Positions 35,778-46,624 of a stretch of 64,000 nucleotides of DNA are shown here, piece by piece (within the stretch, counting starts at the first letter, position 1; each line of letters begins with the position of its first letter). The stretch lies in NCBI RefSeq assembly GCF_040126055.1, contig NZ_CP143541.1, positions 310,001 through 374,000 of the forward strand, written 5' to 3'. The position numbers and the translations under genes are program-made. Below the pieces are notes generated by a model. The model had not been told where the DNA came from. It was given only the letters and a program-made list of their open reading frames with translations, and ran no database searches. This DNA comes from Pseudalkalibacillus sp. SCS-8 (GTDB lineage Bacteria > Bacillota > Bacilli > Bacillales > Fictibacillaceae).

Positions 35778-36100
35778 ATGAGCACCTTAAACGAGCATTA
35801 TGAGGTGCTGAAATAGAAGAAACAACGGAATGAGCACCTCAAACAAGCGCTATGAGGTGCCAAAAATGGAGAAGCGGCGAAATGAGCACCTCAAACGATA
35901 GCTATGAGGTGGTGAAAATGGATAAGCGGAGGAATGGGCACCTCATTGGAGCGCTATGAGGTGGTGAAAATGGATAAGCGGAGGAATGGGCACCTCATTG
36001 GAGCGCTATGAGGTGCTGAAAAAGAAGATACAGCGAAATGAGCACCTCATACGAGCGCTATGAGGTGCCCAAAATCGAGTTGTGACAAAATGAGCAACGC
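35778..36100. repeat. 52-bp array, core ATGAGCACCTCA, seven units
   Basis: ATGAGCACC (or ATGGGCACC) begins at 35778, 35830, 35882, 35934, 35986, 36038 and 36090, always 52 bases apart. A unit reads ATGAGCACCTCAAACGAGCG, then CTATGAGGTGCTGAAAATGG, then AGAAGCGGCGAA. GAGCACCTCA and TGAGGTGCT within one unit are complementary, so each could form a hairpin with a ten-base loop. The array fills the gap between the yerC terminator and the pcrB promoter; no gene is seen. The family and period equal those at 26951. Confidence 0.9.
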
Positions 36101-36181
36101 AATCCACTGAACAATGCTCCATCCGTCATCATTTTGTCAACATACACCAATGTGTCCTTTGTTTTTCCGCCTTACCATTTC

Positions 36182-36190
36182 TGTTATAAT
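36182..36190 (+). promoter_or_regulatory. extended -10 promoter of pcrB
   Basis: TGTTATAAT, a consensus TATAAT with the TGN extension, lies 35 bases before the pcrB start. The -35 region is weak (TTGTTT with a 20-base spacer). Confidence 0.65.
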
Positions 36191-36224
36191 CCTTAAAGGA
36201 AGTGTAAATTGAGGAGGACACACG

Positions 36225-36911
36225 ATGTTCGAATATAAAGAGTGGAAGCACGTCTTCAAGCTCGATCCGAATAAAGAAATCACGCCGGAAGCATTGGATC
36301 AGATTTGTGAATCTGGTACAGATGCCGTTATTGTCGGCGGCAGTGATGGGGTCACAATCGAGAACACGATCGACCTTCTTTCACGCATACGGAAATATAC
36401 GGTGCCTTGTGTGTTGGAGGTTTCAAACATCGAATCGATCACACCAGGATTCGATTTTTATTTTGTACCGAGTGTGATGAACAGTAAAAACCCTGACTGG
36501 ATCGTCGGTCTGCACAGAAAAGCGCTGAAGGAGTATGGTCATCTCATCAATTGGGAGGAGCTCGTAACCGAGGGCTACTGTATCGTCAACGGTGATTCGA
36601 AGGTTGCCCAGCTGACCGAAGCGGATACAGACCTGGACCATGAGGATGTCCTTGCCTATGCGCAATTGGCGGAGAATATGTTCCACCTGCCGATTTTCTA
36701 TCTTGAGTACAGCGGTACATACGGAGATGTCGATCTTGTAAAAGATATCAGTACAGTACTCGATAAGACGCATTTCTTTTATGGCGGGGGAATCAAGGAT
36801 CAGGAGCAGGCCCGTGAAATGGCGCAATTCGCCAATACGATCGTCGTCGGAAATGTCATTTATGAAGACCTGGACGCAGCATTACGAACGGTGAAAGTCG
36901 TCAAAGGTTAA
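36225..36911 (+). CDS. pcrB: heptaprenylglyceryl phosphate synthase
   Basis: A 228-residue TIM-barrel prenyltransferase of the PcrB family. It joins heptaprenyl diphosphate to sn-glycerol-1-phosphate, giving an archaeal-type ether lipid precursor in Bacillales. Typical segments are [14 protein letters not shown] at the start, [14 protein letters not shown] near residue 33, [15 protein letters not shown] near 86, [10 protein letters not shown] near 165 and the phosphate-binding [14 protein letters not shown] near 188. Start ATG 36225 behind GAGGAGG. It precedes pcrA as in B. subtilis. Confidence 0.96.
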   Translation: MFEYKEWKHVFKLDPNKEITPEALDQICESGTDAVIVGGSDGVTIENTIDLLSRIRKYTVPCVLEVSNIESITPGFDFYFVPSVMNSKNPDWIVGLHRKALKEYGHLINWEELVTEGYCIVNGDSKVAQLTEADTDLDHEDVLAYAQLAENMFHLPIFYLEYSGTYGDVDLVKDISTVLDKTHFFYGGGIKDQEQAREMAQFANTIVVGNVIYEDLDAALRTVKVVKG

Positions 36912-36980
36912 ATTGTATTTCAGGAACCGATAAGGTAGAATAAAAAGTAAGAACATACGTTTGCTTAGGTGGTGTTGAAC

Positions 36981-39206
36981 TTGCAACAAATCGTTGAAAG
37001 GCTGCTCTCAGGTCTAAATCCTGAGCAGAAGAGAGCCGTCAAACATACAGAAGGACCATTATTGATTATGGCAGGAGCGGGAAGTGGAAAGACCCGTGTG
37101 CTTACGCATCGGATTGCGTACCTGCTCATCGAAAAAGGAGTCGCGCCGTGGAACATCCTTGCGATCACCTTTACGAACAAAGCCGCACGAGAAATGCAGA
37201 ACAGGGTGGCATCCATAACAGGACCGGCTGCGGACAACATCTGGATTTCGACGTTCCACTCGATGTGCGTACGGATTTTACGTAGAGATTCCGACCGGAT
37301 CGGAATTAACCGGAACTTCACGATTCTCGATTCGACGGATCAGCTGTCTGTCATCAAACAGGCGTTGAAGGACTTGAATCTCGACACGAAAAAGTTCGAT
37401 GCGAGAAGCATCCTCGGAACGATCAGCTCTGCGAAGAACGAACTGAAAACAGCATCGGATTTCAAAAAGACCGCGGCAGGCATGTATGAAGAAGTGGCTG
37501 CAGACGTGTACGAGGTGTACGAAAAACAGCTTCGTAAAAACCATGCGCTCGACTTCGACGACCTGATTATGTCGACGATCAAGCTGTTCCAGCGTGTGCC
37601 GGAAGTGCTGGAGCATTATCAGCGCAAATTCCAATACATCCATGTCGATGAGTACCAGGATACGAACCGTGCCCAGTACGTGCTCGTCAACATGCTTGCG
37701 GACAAGTACCGCAACCTTTGCGTCGTCGGTGACTCGGATCAGTCAATCTATCGCTGGCGTGGAGCCGACATTACGAACATCCTTTCATTTGAAGAGGACT
37801 ATTCGGATGCGGAAGTCATTTTGCTTGAGCAAAATTACCGCTCGACGCAACGGATTCTACAAGCGGCGAACGAGGTCATCCAGAACAATACAGGCCGGAA
37901 GCCGAAGAACCTTTGGACGGAAAATACAGAAGGTAAGAATATCCACTACTATCAAGGGGATAGTGAACATACAGAGAGTTATTTCGTCGTCGGTAAAATG
38001 AAGGAGATGCTCCAGGAAGGACGCAAGCCTTCAGATATGGCGGTCCTGTACCGAACGAATGCCCAATCCCGTGTCATTGAGGAAGCGCTTCTCAAATCGA
38101 ACATTACGTACCAGATCGTCGGAGGCACAAAGTTCTACGACAGAAAAGAAATCAAGGACATCCTCGCATACTTGCGTCTGATTTCTAATCCGGATGACGA
38201 CATCAGCCTAAGCCGGATCATCAATGTACCGAGACGTGGAATTGGATCAACTACGCTCGATAAAATTGTCCAATACGCAGCGATGCATGACCTTTCCGTT
38301 ATGGAAGCTTTGGGTGAAGTCGAGCAGATGGGTTTGAGCGCACGTTTCGTGAACCGTCTCACGGAGTTCCGCGATCAAGTGATGAATTGGTCAAAAATGC
38401 AGGAGTACCTGTCTGTTACGGAATTGACAGAAGAGGTGCTTGAGAAGACCGGTTATAAGGATGAGTTGAAAAAAGAGAAAACGATTGAATCACAAAGCCG
38501 TCTCGAAAACCTGGATGAATTCCTATCGGTTACACAGGAATTCGAAAAGCAGAACGAAGACAAGAGCCTTGTGTCGTTCTTGACGGACCTCGCCCTCGTT
38601 GCTGACATCGATAAGATGGATGATGACGAAGAGGACAAGAAGAAGGACGGCGTCGTGCTGATGACGCTCCACTCTGCGAAGGGTCTTGAGTTCCCGGTCG
38701 TCTTTTTGATGGGATTAGAAGAAGGCATCTTTCCGCATAGCCGTTCCATTTTCGATGACGATGAGATGGAGGAGGAACGCCGGCTTGCCTACGTCGGGAT
38801 CACCCGTGCTGAGGAAGAGCTCTATTTGACGAACGCGAAAATGCGGACGTTATACGGGAAAACGACGATGAATCCACCGTCCCGTTTTATCAACGAAATT
38901 CCGGAAGAACTCATCGAAACGCTGAACGAGGAAAAGGAGACGCTTCCTTGGATGCAGACGTCTGGTGGTGGCGCAGCGCCTCGAGCTGGAGCACCACAAC
39001 GTGCGCATCGTAAAACGCCTGTCCGAAAAGGCGGCGAAGGGCTTGATTGGAGCGTCGGTGATAAAGCGAAGCACGGCAAATGGGGTGTCGGAACGGTTGT
39101 GAGCACGAAGGGTGAAGGCGATTCCCTCGAGCTCGACATCGCATTCCCACAGCCGACAGGCATCAAGCGCCTGCTCGCGAAATTCGCCCCGATTGAGAAG
39201 GCATAA
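36981..39206 (+). CDS. pcrA: ATP-dependent DNA helicase PcrA
   Basis: A 741-residue superfamily 1A, UvrD-like 3'-5' helicase for repair and removal of recombination intermediates. I start at TTG 36981 ([20 protein letters not shown]): the AGGTGGTG site lies seven bases before it and the N-terminus then aligns with B. subtilis PcrA; GTG codons at 36969/36972 fall within that site. Walker A AGAGSGKT is at residues 31-38, the DEYQDTN box near 223, QNYRST near 285, and [19 protein letters not shown] and [12 protein letters not shown] lie in domain 2. The C-terminal tail ends in a Tudor-like segment ([15 protein letters not shown]) that binds RNA polymerase in relatives. Confidence 0.97.
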   Translation: MQQIVERLLSGLNPEQKRAVKHTEGPLLIMAGAGSGKTRVLTHRIAYLLIEKGVAPWNILAITFTNKAAREMQNRVASITGPAADNIWISTFHSMCVRILRRDSDRIGINRNFTILDSTDQLSVIKQALKDLNLDTKKFDARSILGTISSAKNELKTASDFKKTAAGMYEEVAADVYEVYEKQLRKNHALDFDDLIMSTIKLFQRVPEVLEHYQRKFQYIHVDEYQDTNRAQYVLVNMLADKYRNLCVVGDSDQSIYRWRGADITNILSFEEDYSDAEVILLEQNYRSTQRILQAANEVIQNNTGRKPKNLWTENTEGKNIHYYQGDSEHTESYFVVGKMKEMLQEGRKPSDMAVLYRTNAQSRVIEEALLKSNITYQIVGGTKFYDRKEIKDILAYLRLISNPDDDISLSRIINVPRRGIGSTTLDKIVQYAAMHDLSVMEALGEVEQMGLSARFVNRLTEFRDQVMNWSKMQEYLSVTELTEEVLEKTGYKDELKKEKTIESQSRLENLDEFLSVTQEFEKQNEDKSLVSFLTDLALVADIDKMDDDEEDKKKDGVVLMTLHSAKGLEFPVVFLMGLEEGIFPHSRSIFDDDEMEEERRLAYVGITRAEEELYLTNAKMRTLYGKTTMNPPSRFINEIPEELIETLNEEKETLPWMQTSGGGAAPRAGAPQRAHRKTPVRKGGEGLDWSVGDKAKHGKWGVGTVVSTKGEGDSLELDIAFPQPTGIKRLLAKFAPIEKA

Positions 39207-39242
39207 GATAAAACCTTAAGACGATTGGCTTTGTTTACGATT

Positions 39243-39462
39243 TGAAAATTTCAAGGAAATACACGACACTCCTGCGGGAATAGCGAGCCAGGCGAGACTG
39301 AGGAAGTGATGTCTAGCTCAGCTCCCAGTCACTCGGATCACTTCAGACTTCCTGCGGCGGCGACAGCCTCCTCGTCAGTCTTACAGTGACCTGCGTGACT
39401 AAACGGGTCGCTTGCGCTTTTCTTTAGCCCGCGGAAAGGGAGTGTATTTCATAGAAATTTTT
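39243..39462. repeat. long interspersed imperfect palindrome between pcrA and ligA
   Basis: Left end GAAAATTTC, GAAATACAC, CACTCCTGCGGG; right end CCCGCGGAAAGGGAGTG, GTGTATTTC, GAAATTTT. The middle has further structure (GAAGTGATGTCTAGCTCAG and CCTCCTCGTCAG). The left core CTCCTGCGGGAATAGCGAGC equals that of the element at 16673 apart from one base. It fills the gap; no gene is seen. ligA begins 26 bases later. Confidence 0.8.
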
Positions 39463-39473
39463 ATCAGATATAG

Positions 39474-41495
<2,022 letters not shown>

Positions 41496-41514
41496 GGAGT
41501 GTGCAGATTAGGGG

Positions 41515-42711
41515 ATGTTAAAAAAGCTTTTAGTAATTGTGAGTGCCTCTTTAATCCTGTTGTCTGGCTGTCTTCCATTCGACAATCTGAAAAAGGATCC
41601 CGTCGTGGAAGAAGAAAATAATGATAATGAAAAAGCGATTCCGTTACAGAACATCAACACAACGGAAGATAAATACTATAAATCCCTGAAGAACTATGAA
41701 CCGGGGGCAGCACGTGGAGAGATCAATTACGGTGTCGATAACCGGATTGATATCGATGAGATGGAATTAGGTTTGATGCGTCTTTCAAAAAAGACGTTCG
41801 ACGTTGATGAGTACTACTTCCAAGAAGGGCAGTACATTTCAAAGGATACGATCCGTAACTGGTTGAAGCGTACCAGCCAGGATGTCGGGAAGGGGAAGGA
41901 TGCCTTCTTGCAGGAAGGCTTAAACCCTGGGTTGGATGAGAAGGCGTATGAGAATGCCGATGTCAAAAAGAAGATCGACATGCTGAAGAAGGATCCGAAA
42001 ATCCTTTCCTATATCCTTGAGCAGAACTATTTGAAGGATAGCGGAAAGGACAGCGTCAAGCTTGGCGGGATTTCCATCGCGCTCGCCTTCAATTCGACGT
42101 ATTATTTTACCGTCAAGGATGAGAAAGGCCGCCTTCATCCGGGTGAAGAGGATCTTACCGCAAGTGAGGTCAAAAAATACGCTGCGAAAACCGGGCAGGA
42201 GGTCATTAACCGCCTCCGACAGCATCCTGAGCTGAAGGATGTTCCGATCGTTATCGGACTTTATCTGGAAGAAAAGCATGGTTCAGTCGTTCCGGGTAAT
42301 TATTTCGGAAAGGCTGTCGTGAAACCAGGTGAGACGAAGGTGGATTGGGAGGACGTGAATGAGAAGTACTATTTCTTCCCGTCCAAGGAAGCAGAAGAGG
42401 ATCATCGCGAGGACTACAATACGTTCATCCAGTTTGAATCGAAGATCAAGGAGTACTTCCCGAATTACATTGGTGTGATTGGTGAAGCGATTTATCGTGA
42501 AGACCAACTGTCGAAGCTGTCGATAGAAATTCCGATGCAATTCCAGGGTAAGGCTGAAGTGATATCGTTCACGCAATATGTGAACTATCTCGTGAAGCAG
42601 TACTTCCCTGACGAAGTCGTTGAGGTGAATATCAAATCCTCACTCGATCAGATTGAAAGCTTGATTGTCTCTGATCCATCGAAGGAAGATTCGATTGTTC
42701 ATATTTATTGA
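41515..42711 (+). CDS. yerH: CamS family lipoprotein
   Basis: A 398-residue lipoprotein with a short signal peptide and lipobox LLSGC (Cys19). The body matches CamS (sex pheromone-type lipoprotein) proteins: NRIDIDEMELGLMRLSKKTF near residue 82 and the FQEGQYISKDTIRNWLKR block near 102. In staphylococci the signal peptide of the orthologue is processed to a peptide pheromone; whether that occurs here is unknown. Start ATG 41515. It follows ligA by 19 bases and ends at a strong terminator. Confidence 0.92.
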   Translation: MLKKLLVIVSASLILLSGCLPFDNLKKDPVVEEENNDNEKAIPLQNINTTEDKYYKSLKNYEPGAARGEINYGVDNRIDIDEMELGLMRLSKKTFDVDEYYFQEGQYISKDTIRNWLKRTSQDVGKGKDAFLQEGLNPGLDEKAYENADVKKKIDMLKKDPKILSYILEQNYLKDSGKDSVKLGGISIALAFNSTYYFTVKDEKGRLHPGEEDLTASEVKKYAAKTGQEVINRLRQHPELKDVPIVIGLYLEEKHGSVVPGNYFGKAVVKPGETKVDWEDVNEKYYFFPSKEAEEDHREDYNTFIQFESKIKEYFPNYIGVIGEAIYREDQLSKLSIEIPMQFQGKAEVISFTQYVNYLVKQYFPDEVVEVNIKSSLDQIESLIVSDPSKEDSIVHIY

Positions 42712-42720
42712 TGATATGTT

Positions 42721-42764
42721 AAAACCCCTAAAAGCGTATTACGCGCTTTTCAGGGGTTTTCTTT
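42721..42764 (+). terminator. bidirectional terminator after yerH
   Basis: AAAACCCCTAAAAGCG pairs with CGCTTTTCAGGGGTTTT. It overlaps the end of the opposing gene (stop at 42750) by 15 bases. Confidence 0.93.
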
Positions 42765-43058
42765 ATGATCTCGGTTCAGTTGTCTGCGTCTGATTAGGAA
42801 CGTGGTGAGTAGGATGATAAGGCCGAGGACGATGCCGATCAGACCGATATAGGTCCAGAGAATCGCGAAAATACCACTTCCGATCGGAAAAGCGAGCTTG
42901 AAGAAGATGGCGATGATGATCGCCTCTTCAATGACGAATAACGTACAGATCAACCACGCAGATACTGTGGGCCTTTTTATGACGTAAAGAAGGGAAAGAC
43001 CGAAAACCATCAGGAAGATGAAGATATAAGCTGGAATTAAGATATCGACATTTGACAC
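42750..43058 (-). CDS. small hypothetical membrane protein (102 aa)
   Basis: A protein of 102 residues read from GTG 43058 (VSNVDILIPAYIF), seven bases after AGGAGGGGG on the minus strand. Three hydrophobic segments lie at about residues 6-25, 32-52 and 60-84, and the C-terminus RRRQLNRDHKENP is strongly basic, hence probably cytoplasmic. I do not recognise the family. It is convergent with yerH and divergent from rocA. Confidence 0.72.
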   Translation of the reverse strand: MSNVDILIPAYIFIFLMVFGLSLLYVIKRPTVSAWLICTLFVIEEAIIIAIFFKLAFPIGSGIFAILWTYIGLIGIVLGLIILLTTFLIRRRQLNRDHKENP

Positions 43059-43208
43059 AGTGACCCCCTCCTGAACCAATGGATGATGTACGGTATCTTA
43101 TTCCCTATTTTGCGTGATTATGAACATCGGATCGTTGCCTGAAAATGGTTGAAAAACAAGGGATTCCTGTTGTTTGTTAAAGGGAATATTCTGACTATTG
43201 CTCAATGT

Positions 43209-43237
43209 TTGAAAGCGGAGATTTTATAGGTTAGAAT
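43209..43237 (+). promoter_or_regulatory. predicted sigma-A promoter of the P5C dehydrogenase gene
   Basis: TTGAAA (43209-43214) and TAGAAT (43232-43237), spacer 17. In B. subtilis rocA depends on sigma-L; no -24/-12 element was seen here, suggesting different control. Confidence 0.6.
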
Positions 43238-43308
43238 GAGGTTGTAATTGAAAACTATGTATGCGTTTTCAATACTACTCTATTGGGAAATTGGAGGGGT
43301 TCATACTT

Positions 43309-44859
43309 ATGGTAGTACCTTACAAACACGAGCCATTTACCGATTTTTCCGTTAAGGAAAATCGTGAAGCTTTTGAAGAAGCTTTGAAAAAAGTCGAGAA
43401 AGAACTATTAGGTAAAGACTATGACCTAATCATCAACGGAGAATATGTCTCTACTGATGAAAAGATTGTTTCGTACAATCCAGCGAACAAAGAAGAGGTC
43501 ATCGGTCGTGTTTCGAAAGCGAACCAAGAGCTTGCTGAAAAAGCAATGCAATCTGCGGACAAAGCTTTTGAAACTTGGCGCAAGGTAGACCCTGAGGAGC
43601 GCGCGAACGTATTATTCCGTGCTGCTGCAGAAATCCGCCGCCGTAAGCATGAATTCTCTGCTTTGATGGTGAAAGAAGCAGGTAAGCCGTGGAAGGAAGC
43701 AGACGCTGACACAGCTGAAGCAATCGACTTCCTCGAGTATTATGGACGTCAAATGCTCGAAATCAAAGACGGTAAACAGATCCAAAGTCGTCCAATTGAG
43801 CACAACCAATACAAGTACATTCCATTAGGAGTCGGCATTACGATCTCTCCATGGAACTTCCCATTTGCGATCATGGCTGGAACGACTGTTGCACCGATCG
43901 TAACGGGTAACACAGTCATCCTTAAGCCGGCAAGTGCGACACCAGTTGTTGCGGCTTGGTTTGCTGATGTGATGTTGAAAGCTGGAACACCAGCAGGCGT
44001 ATTGAACTACTTGCCTGGTAGCGGTTCTGAAGTGGGAGACTATCTCGTCGATCACCCTAGAACGCGTTTCATCAGCTTCACAGGATCACGCGACGTCGGT
44101 ACACGTATTTGGGAACGTGCTGCAAAAATTCAAGACGGTCAGAAATGGCTGAAGCGTGTCATCGTTGAAATGGGTGGTAAAGATACAGTATGTGTCGACG
44201 CAGACGCTGACCTTGATCTAGCTGCTCAATCCATCGTATACTCTGCATTCGGATTCGCTGGACAAAAATGTTCTGCCGGTTCCCGTGCAGTCGTCCATCA
44301 GGACATCTACGATGAAGTCTTGGATCGCGCAGTCAAGTTGACGAAAGAGCTTGTTACTGGTGAACCAACAGACCATAACACGTATATGGGACCAGTTATC
44401 GATAAAGGCGCATTTGACAAGATCATGAGCTACATCGAAATCGGTAAAGAAGAAGGCCGACTCATGGCAGGTGGAGAAGGTGACGATTCCAAAGGTTACT
44501 TCATCCAACCTACGATCTTTGCTGATCTTGATCCGAAAGCTCGTATCATGCAAGAAGAAATCTTCGGACCAGTTGTTGCATTCAGTAAAGCGCGTGACTT
44601 CGATCACATGCTTGAAATTGCAAACAACACAGAATACGGTCTTACAGGTGCACTTCTTACGAACGACCGTGAGAAGATCAAGCGTGCGAAGGAAGACTTC
44701 CACGTTGGTAACCTTTACTTCAACCGCGGTTGTACAGGTGCAATCGTTGGATACCAACCATTCGGTGGATTCAACATGTCAGGTACAGACTCCAAAGCTG
44801 GAGGACCAGACTACCTCGTACAACACATGCAACCGAAGACAACATCTGAAGGATTGTAA
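43309..44859 (+). CDS. rocA: L-glutamate gamma-semialdehyde (1-pyrroline-5-carboxylate) dehydrogenase
   Basis: A 516-residue aldehyde dehydrogenase that oxidises P5C/glutamate semialdehyde to glutamate in proline and arginine breakdown. Start ATG 43309 ([14 protein letters not shown]), nine bases after GGAGGGG. The catalytic Glu is near 287 in VEMGGKD and the nucleophile Cys near 321 in [22 protein letters not shown] binds NAD. The C-terminal [13 protein letters not shown] is typical of RocA/PruA. Its base composition and codon use suggest high expression. A proline dehydrogenase gene is not adjacent, but a proline symporter lies 1.8 kb downstream. Confidence 0.95.
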   Translation: MVVPYKHEPFTDFSVKENREAFEEALKKVEKELLGKDYDLIINGEYVSTDEKIVSYNPANKEEVIGRVSKANQELAEKAMQSADKAFETWRKVDPEERANVLFRAAAEIRRRKHEFSALMVKEAGKPWKEADADTAEAIDFLEYYGRQMLEIKDGKQIQSRPIEHNQYKYIPLGVGITISPWNFPFAIMAGTTVAPIVTGNTVILKPASATPVVAAWFADVMLKAGTPAGVLNYLPGSGSEVGDYLVDHPRTRFISFTGSRDVGTRIWERAAKIQDGQKWLKRVIVEMGGKDTVCVDADADLDLAAQSIVYSAFGFAGQKCSAGSRAVVHQDIYDEVLDRAVKLTKELVTGEPTDHNTYMGPVIDKGAFDKIMSYIEIGKEEGRLMAGGEGDDSKGYFIQPTIFADLDPKARIMQEEIFGPVVAFSKARDFDHMLEIANNTEYGLTGALLTNDREKIKRAKEDFHVGNLYFNRGCTGAIVGYQPFGGFNMSGTDSKAGGPDYLVQHMQPKTTSEGL

Positions 44860-44880
44860 GAAGAATCGATTTAGGTGCAG

Positions 44881-44910
44881 AACCCCCTCACTGGTTGAGG
44901 GGGTTTTTTA
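44881..44910 (+). terminator. terminator after rocA
   Basis: AACCCCCTCA and TTGAGGGGGTTTTTT pair around CTGG. Confidence 0.93.
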
Positions 44911-45059
44911 TATTGGAGCGTGTTTTTGGTTGTTCTTTAAGAAACAAGAGTAGCTGAACCTTTTTTATGTAAAATTCTGTTTTACAGGTCGCACAACGCT
45001 TATAGTATGGTAATGTAAAAACATTCCATGAATGCATGGGTGAAGGGTTGTGAGGGTTG

Positions 45060-45539
45060 ATGGACTATTTCTTGATTGTACATATCATCACGGGGATCAT
45101 CTGTATCATTGTAGGCGGACTGGCAGCAGGTGTGCGAAAAAGGAAAGGGAAACACACGCTGTACGGTGAAATCTACCACGGTTCGTATGTGTTGGTTTTT
45201 ATCACCGCAGTCGTCATGTCGATCTGGAATTGGAATGAAAGCGCGTATCTGTTTTATATCGCACTGTTTTCATACGGGTTAGCTCTGATGGGGTACTTAG
45301 CGCGTAAACGGATGTGGAAAAATTGGATGAGAATGCACATTGGGGGAATGCTCGGTTCTTACATCGGCATCATCACAGCGACCATCGTCGTGAATATAAG
45401 CAAAGTTCCCGTGTTGAACGAATTGCCTGTTTTGATTTTCTGGTTCTTACCGACGATTATCGGTACACCAATAATCGCTGCAGTCAGCCGAAAGTACATT
45501 CCAAAGAAGAAAAAAGCAGGACCAGACGTCGTTTCCTGA
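45060..45539 (+). CDS. DUF2306-like small multi-pass membrane protein
   Basis: A 159-residue membrane protein, start ATG 45060 (a TTG at 45057 is possible). It has five hydrophobic stretches and conserved His residues near the N-terminus (FLIVHIITG) and in loops (YGEIYHGSYV, MRMHIGGM). This layout resembles DUF2306/heme-binding-type membrane proteins. The C-terminus is basic (RKYIPKKKKAG). Role unknown. It is a single-gene unit followed by a terminator. Confidence 0.75.
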   Translation: MDYFLIVHIITGIICIIVGGLAAGVRKRKGKHTLYGEIYHGSYVLVFITAVVMSIWNWNESAYLFYIALFSYGLALMGYLARKRMWKNWMRMHIGGMLGSYIGIITATIVVNISKVPVLNELPVLIFWFLPTIIGTPIIAAVSRKYIPKKKKAGPDVVS

Positions 45540-45571
45540 AGGCCGACAAATGCATACCACATGCAATTGGA

Positions 45572-45600
45572 GAAACACCGCTTACCGCGGTGTTTTTTTA
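45572..45600 (+). terminator. terminator after the DUF2306-like gene
   Basis: AAACACCGC and GCGGTGTTTTTTT form a stem with loop TTACC. Confidence 0.88.
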
Positions 45601-45617
45601 TTGGTGTCATTTCTTTG

Positions 45618-45825
45618 GTGTCAGGCACTTTCAGAGAAGCCTTGCTGGAGAAGAGGTCGAGAGAGGTGTCAGGTACTTTCAGAGAGGCCTTGATGGAGAG
45701 GGAGTTGAAAGAGGTGTCAGGCACTTTCAGAGAAGCCTTGCTGGAGAAGGGATCGAAAGATGTGTCAGGCACTTCCGAAGGAGGCTGTGATGCCAAGGGT
45801 TGGGGGAAGTGTCTGACACTGGATG
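45618..45825. repeat. 48-bp tandem repeat beginning GTGTCAGGCAC
   Basis: GTGTCAGG occurs at 45618, 45666, 45714 and 45762, each 48 bases apart, with GTGTCTGACAC at 45809 closing the set. The unit continues TTTCAGAGAAGCCTTGCTGG and then AGAAGGGATCGAAAGAG. The period is 16 codons, so both strands read open as 16-residue repeats, but no ribosome binding site or family match supports a gene. The core belongs to the GTGTCAGGCACC family seen at 50847, 57268 and 58503. Confidence 0.8.
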
Positions 45826-45832
45826 AGGTTTT

Positions 45833-45945
45833 GTAGATAAAATCGCGTTTTTGTAGATAATCCTGAATTTTCGTAGATAATTTCTTTTTTTCGTAGATAA
45901 ATCCAAATTTTCGTAGATCATTCCTCATTTTTGTAGATAATGGCC
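45833..45945. repeat. 20-bp array, core GTAGATAA, six units
   Basis: GTAGAT begins at 45833, 45853, 45873, 45893, 45913 and 45933, exactly 20 bases apart. Every unit ends in TTTTC or TTTTT before the core, and the seven bases between are variable. Same family as at 22138. From here to 46081 nothing else is seen. Confidence 0.88.
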
Positions 45946-46081
45946 TCGTCGGACCACAATTATCGTTTCATTACAGCTCTTCCACTCAAAAAAGAGAGGA
46001 TAATCCGCTTTTTCAGTGAGATCTACCCCGATTTTTCCGTCTTCCTATTCATTTTGGACTGCAAAAGCTATGATCAAGACG

Positions 46082-46110
46082 AAAAACACCGCCGTGACGG
46101 TGTTTTTTTC
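46082..46110 (+). terminator. orphan terminator-like hairpin
   Basis: AAAAACACCG and CGGTGTTTTTTT around a short loop. No gene ends close by; it may end leaky read-through from the DUF2306-like gene. Confidence 0.7.
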
Positions 46111-46122
46111 ATTATTTAAAGA

Positions 46123-46146
46123 GTTGTAGAGGTTTATTTTGGGTAT
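46123..46146 (+). promoter_or_regulatory. candidate sigma-B promoter upstream of the symporter genes
   Basis: GTTGTA, 12 bases, GGGTAT resembles the sigma-B consensus GTTTAA-N12-14-GGGTAT. In B. subtilis the proline symporter gene opuE at the same chromosomal position has a sigma-B promoter. The distance to the first gene (360 bases) is long and the -35 match is partial. The AT-rich stretch from here to 46506 holds no recognised gene. Confidence 0.4.
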
Positions 46147-46506
46147 AAGATTTATAGTGCGTTATCTAGGTCTAAAGAACGTTTCGTGCATAATATTTTT
46201 TGCGCCTGGGGCAAAATATAGGAGGGATGACATGCTGTAAAAATAACCAAATGGTAAAAATATCCTTAAATTAATCTTCATAAATTTTTTTGAATAGATA
46301 TTATTTTATTACCGAGAAAAGGCTTTCATTTCCAATATATACGCATAAATATACATTCCACTTGTAATTTAATAATTATCACAATGTTCTTAACATTATA
46401 TTATGTTATCCTCTTTAACGGTGGCAACAAGTGCGGAGTATCGCGGAAAGCGAGTAAGATTTCAATTTGCATAATGATTGTATATAAACGTACAGGAGGT
46501 GCTCAT

Positions 46507-46620
46507 GTGGAAGAATTCAGTCTATCAGCAGCAACATGGTTTTGGTTGCTTGTACCTATGCCATTAGTCGTCATACTATCAGTCATATCATTTTTCGTAG
46601 AATCGAAGGGAGAGAAATAA
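46507..46620 (+). CDS. putative small accessory protein of the symporter (37 aa)
   Basis: A 37-residue protein with GTG start at 46507, six bases after AGGAGGT; the longer open frame upstream has no such site. It starts VEEFSLSAATWFWLLVPMPL and has one membrane helix (about residues 10-31), ending in the charged VESKGEK. Tiny single-pass proteins of this type are often found directly before sodium/solute symporter genes and are annotated as symporter small accessory proteins. Here the symporter begins five bases after the stop, so the two are surely co-translated. The function is inferred from context. Confidence 0.75.
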   Translation: MEEFSLSAATWFWLLVPMPLVVILSVISFFVESKGEK

Positions 46621-46624
46621 TTCA

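Noticed and set aside
44218..44757. 179-residue minus-strand frame inside rocA
   Set aside because: Antisense shadow of a conserved dehydrogenase; no family features.
44471..44953. 160-residue plus-strand frame overlapping the end of rocA
   Set aside because: It is the +1 shadow of the highly expressed rocA gene, has a Thr/Ser/Lys-biased composition and no ribosome binding site.
45561..45836. Open frame encoding SGTFREALLEK repeats
   Set aside because: By-product of the 48-bp tandem repeat, open on both strands; no start signal or family match.
46225..46280. Leader peptide MTCCKNNQMVK near 46228
   Set aside because: The GGAGGG site is too close to the ATG and the frame is only about 15 codons with no regulatory structure after it.
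46425..46470. Further copy of the palindromic element or a riboswitch before putP (CGCGGAAAGCGAG)
   Set aside because: Only about 13 bases resemble the element's right end, and no conserved riboswitch core could be matched.
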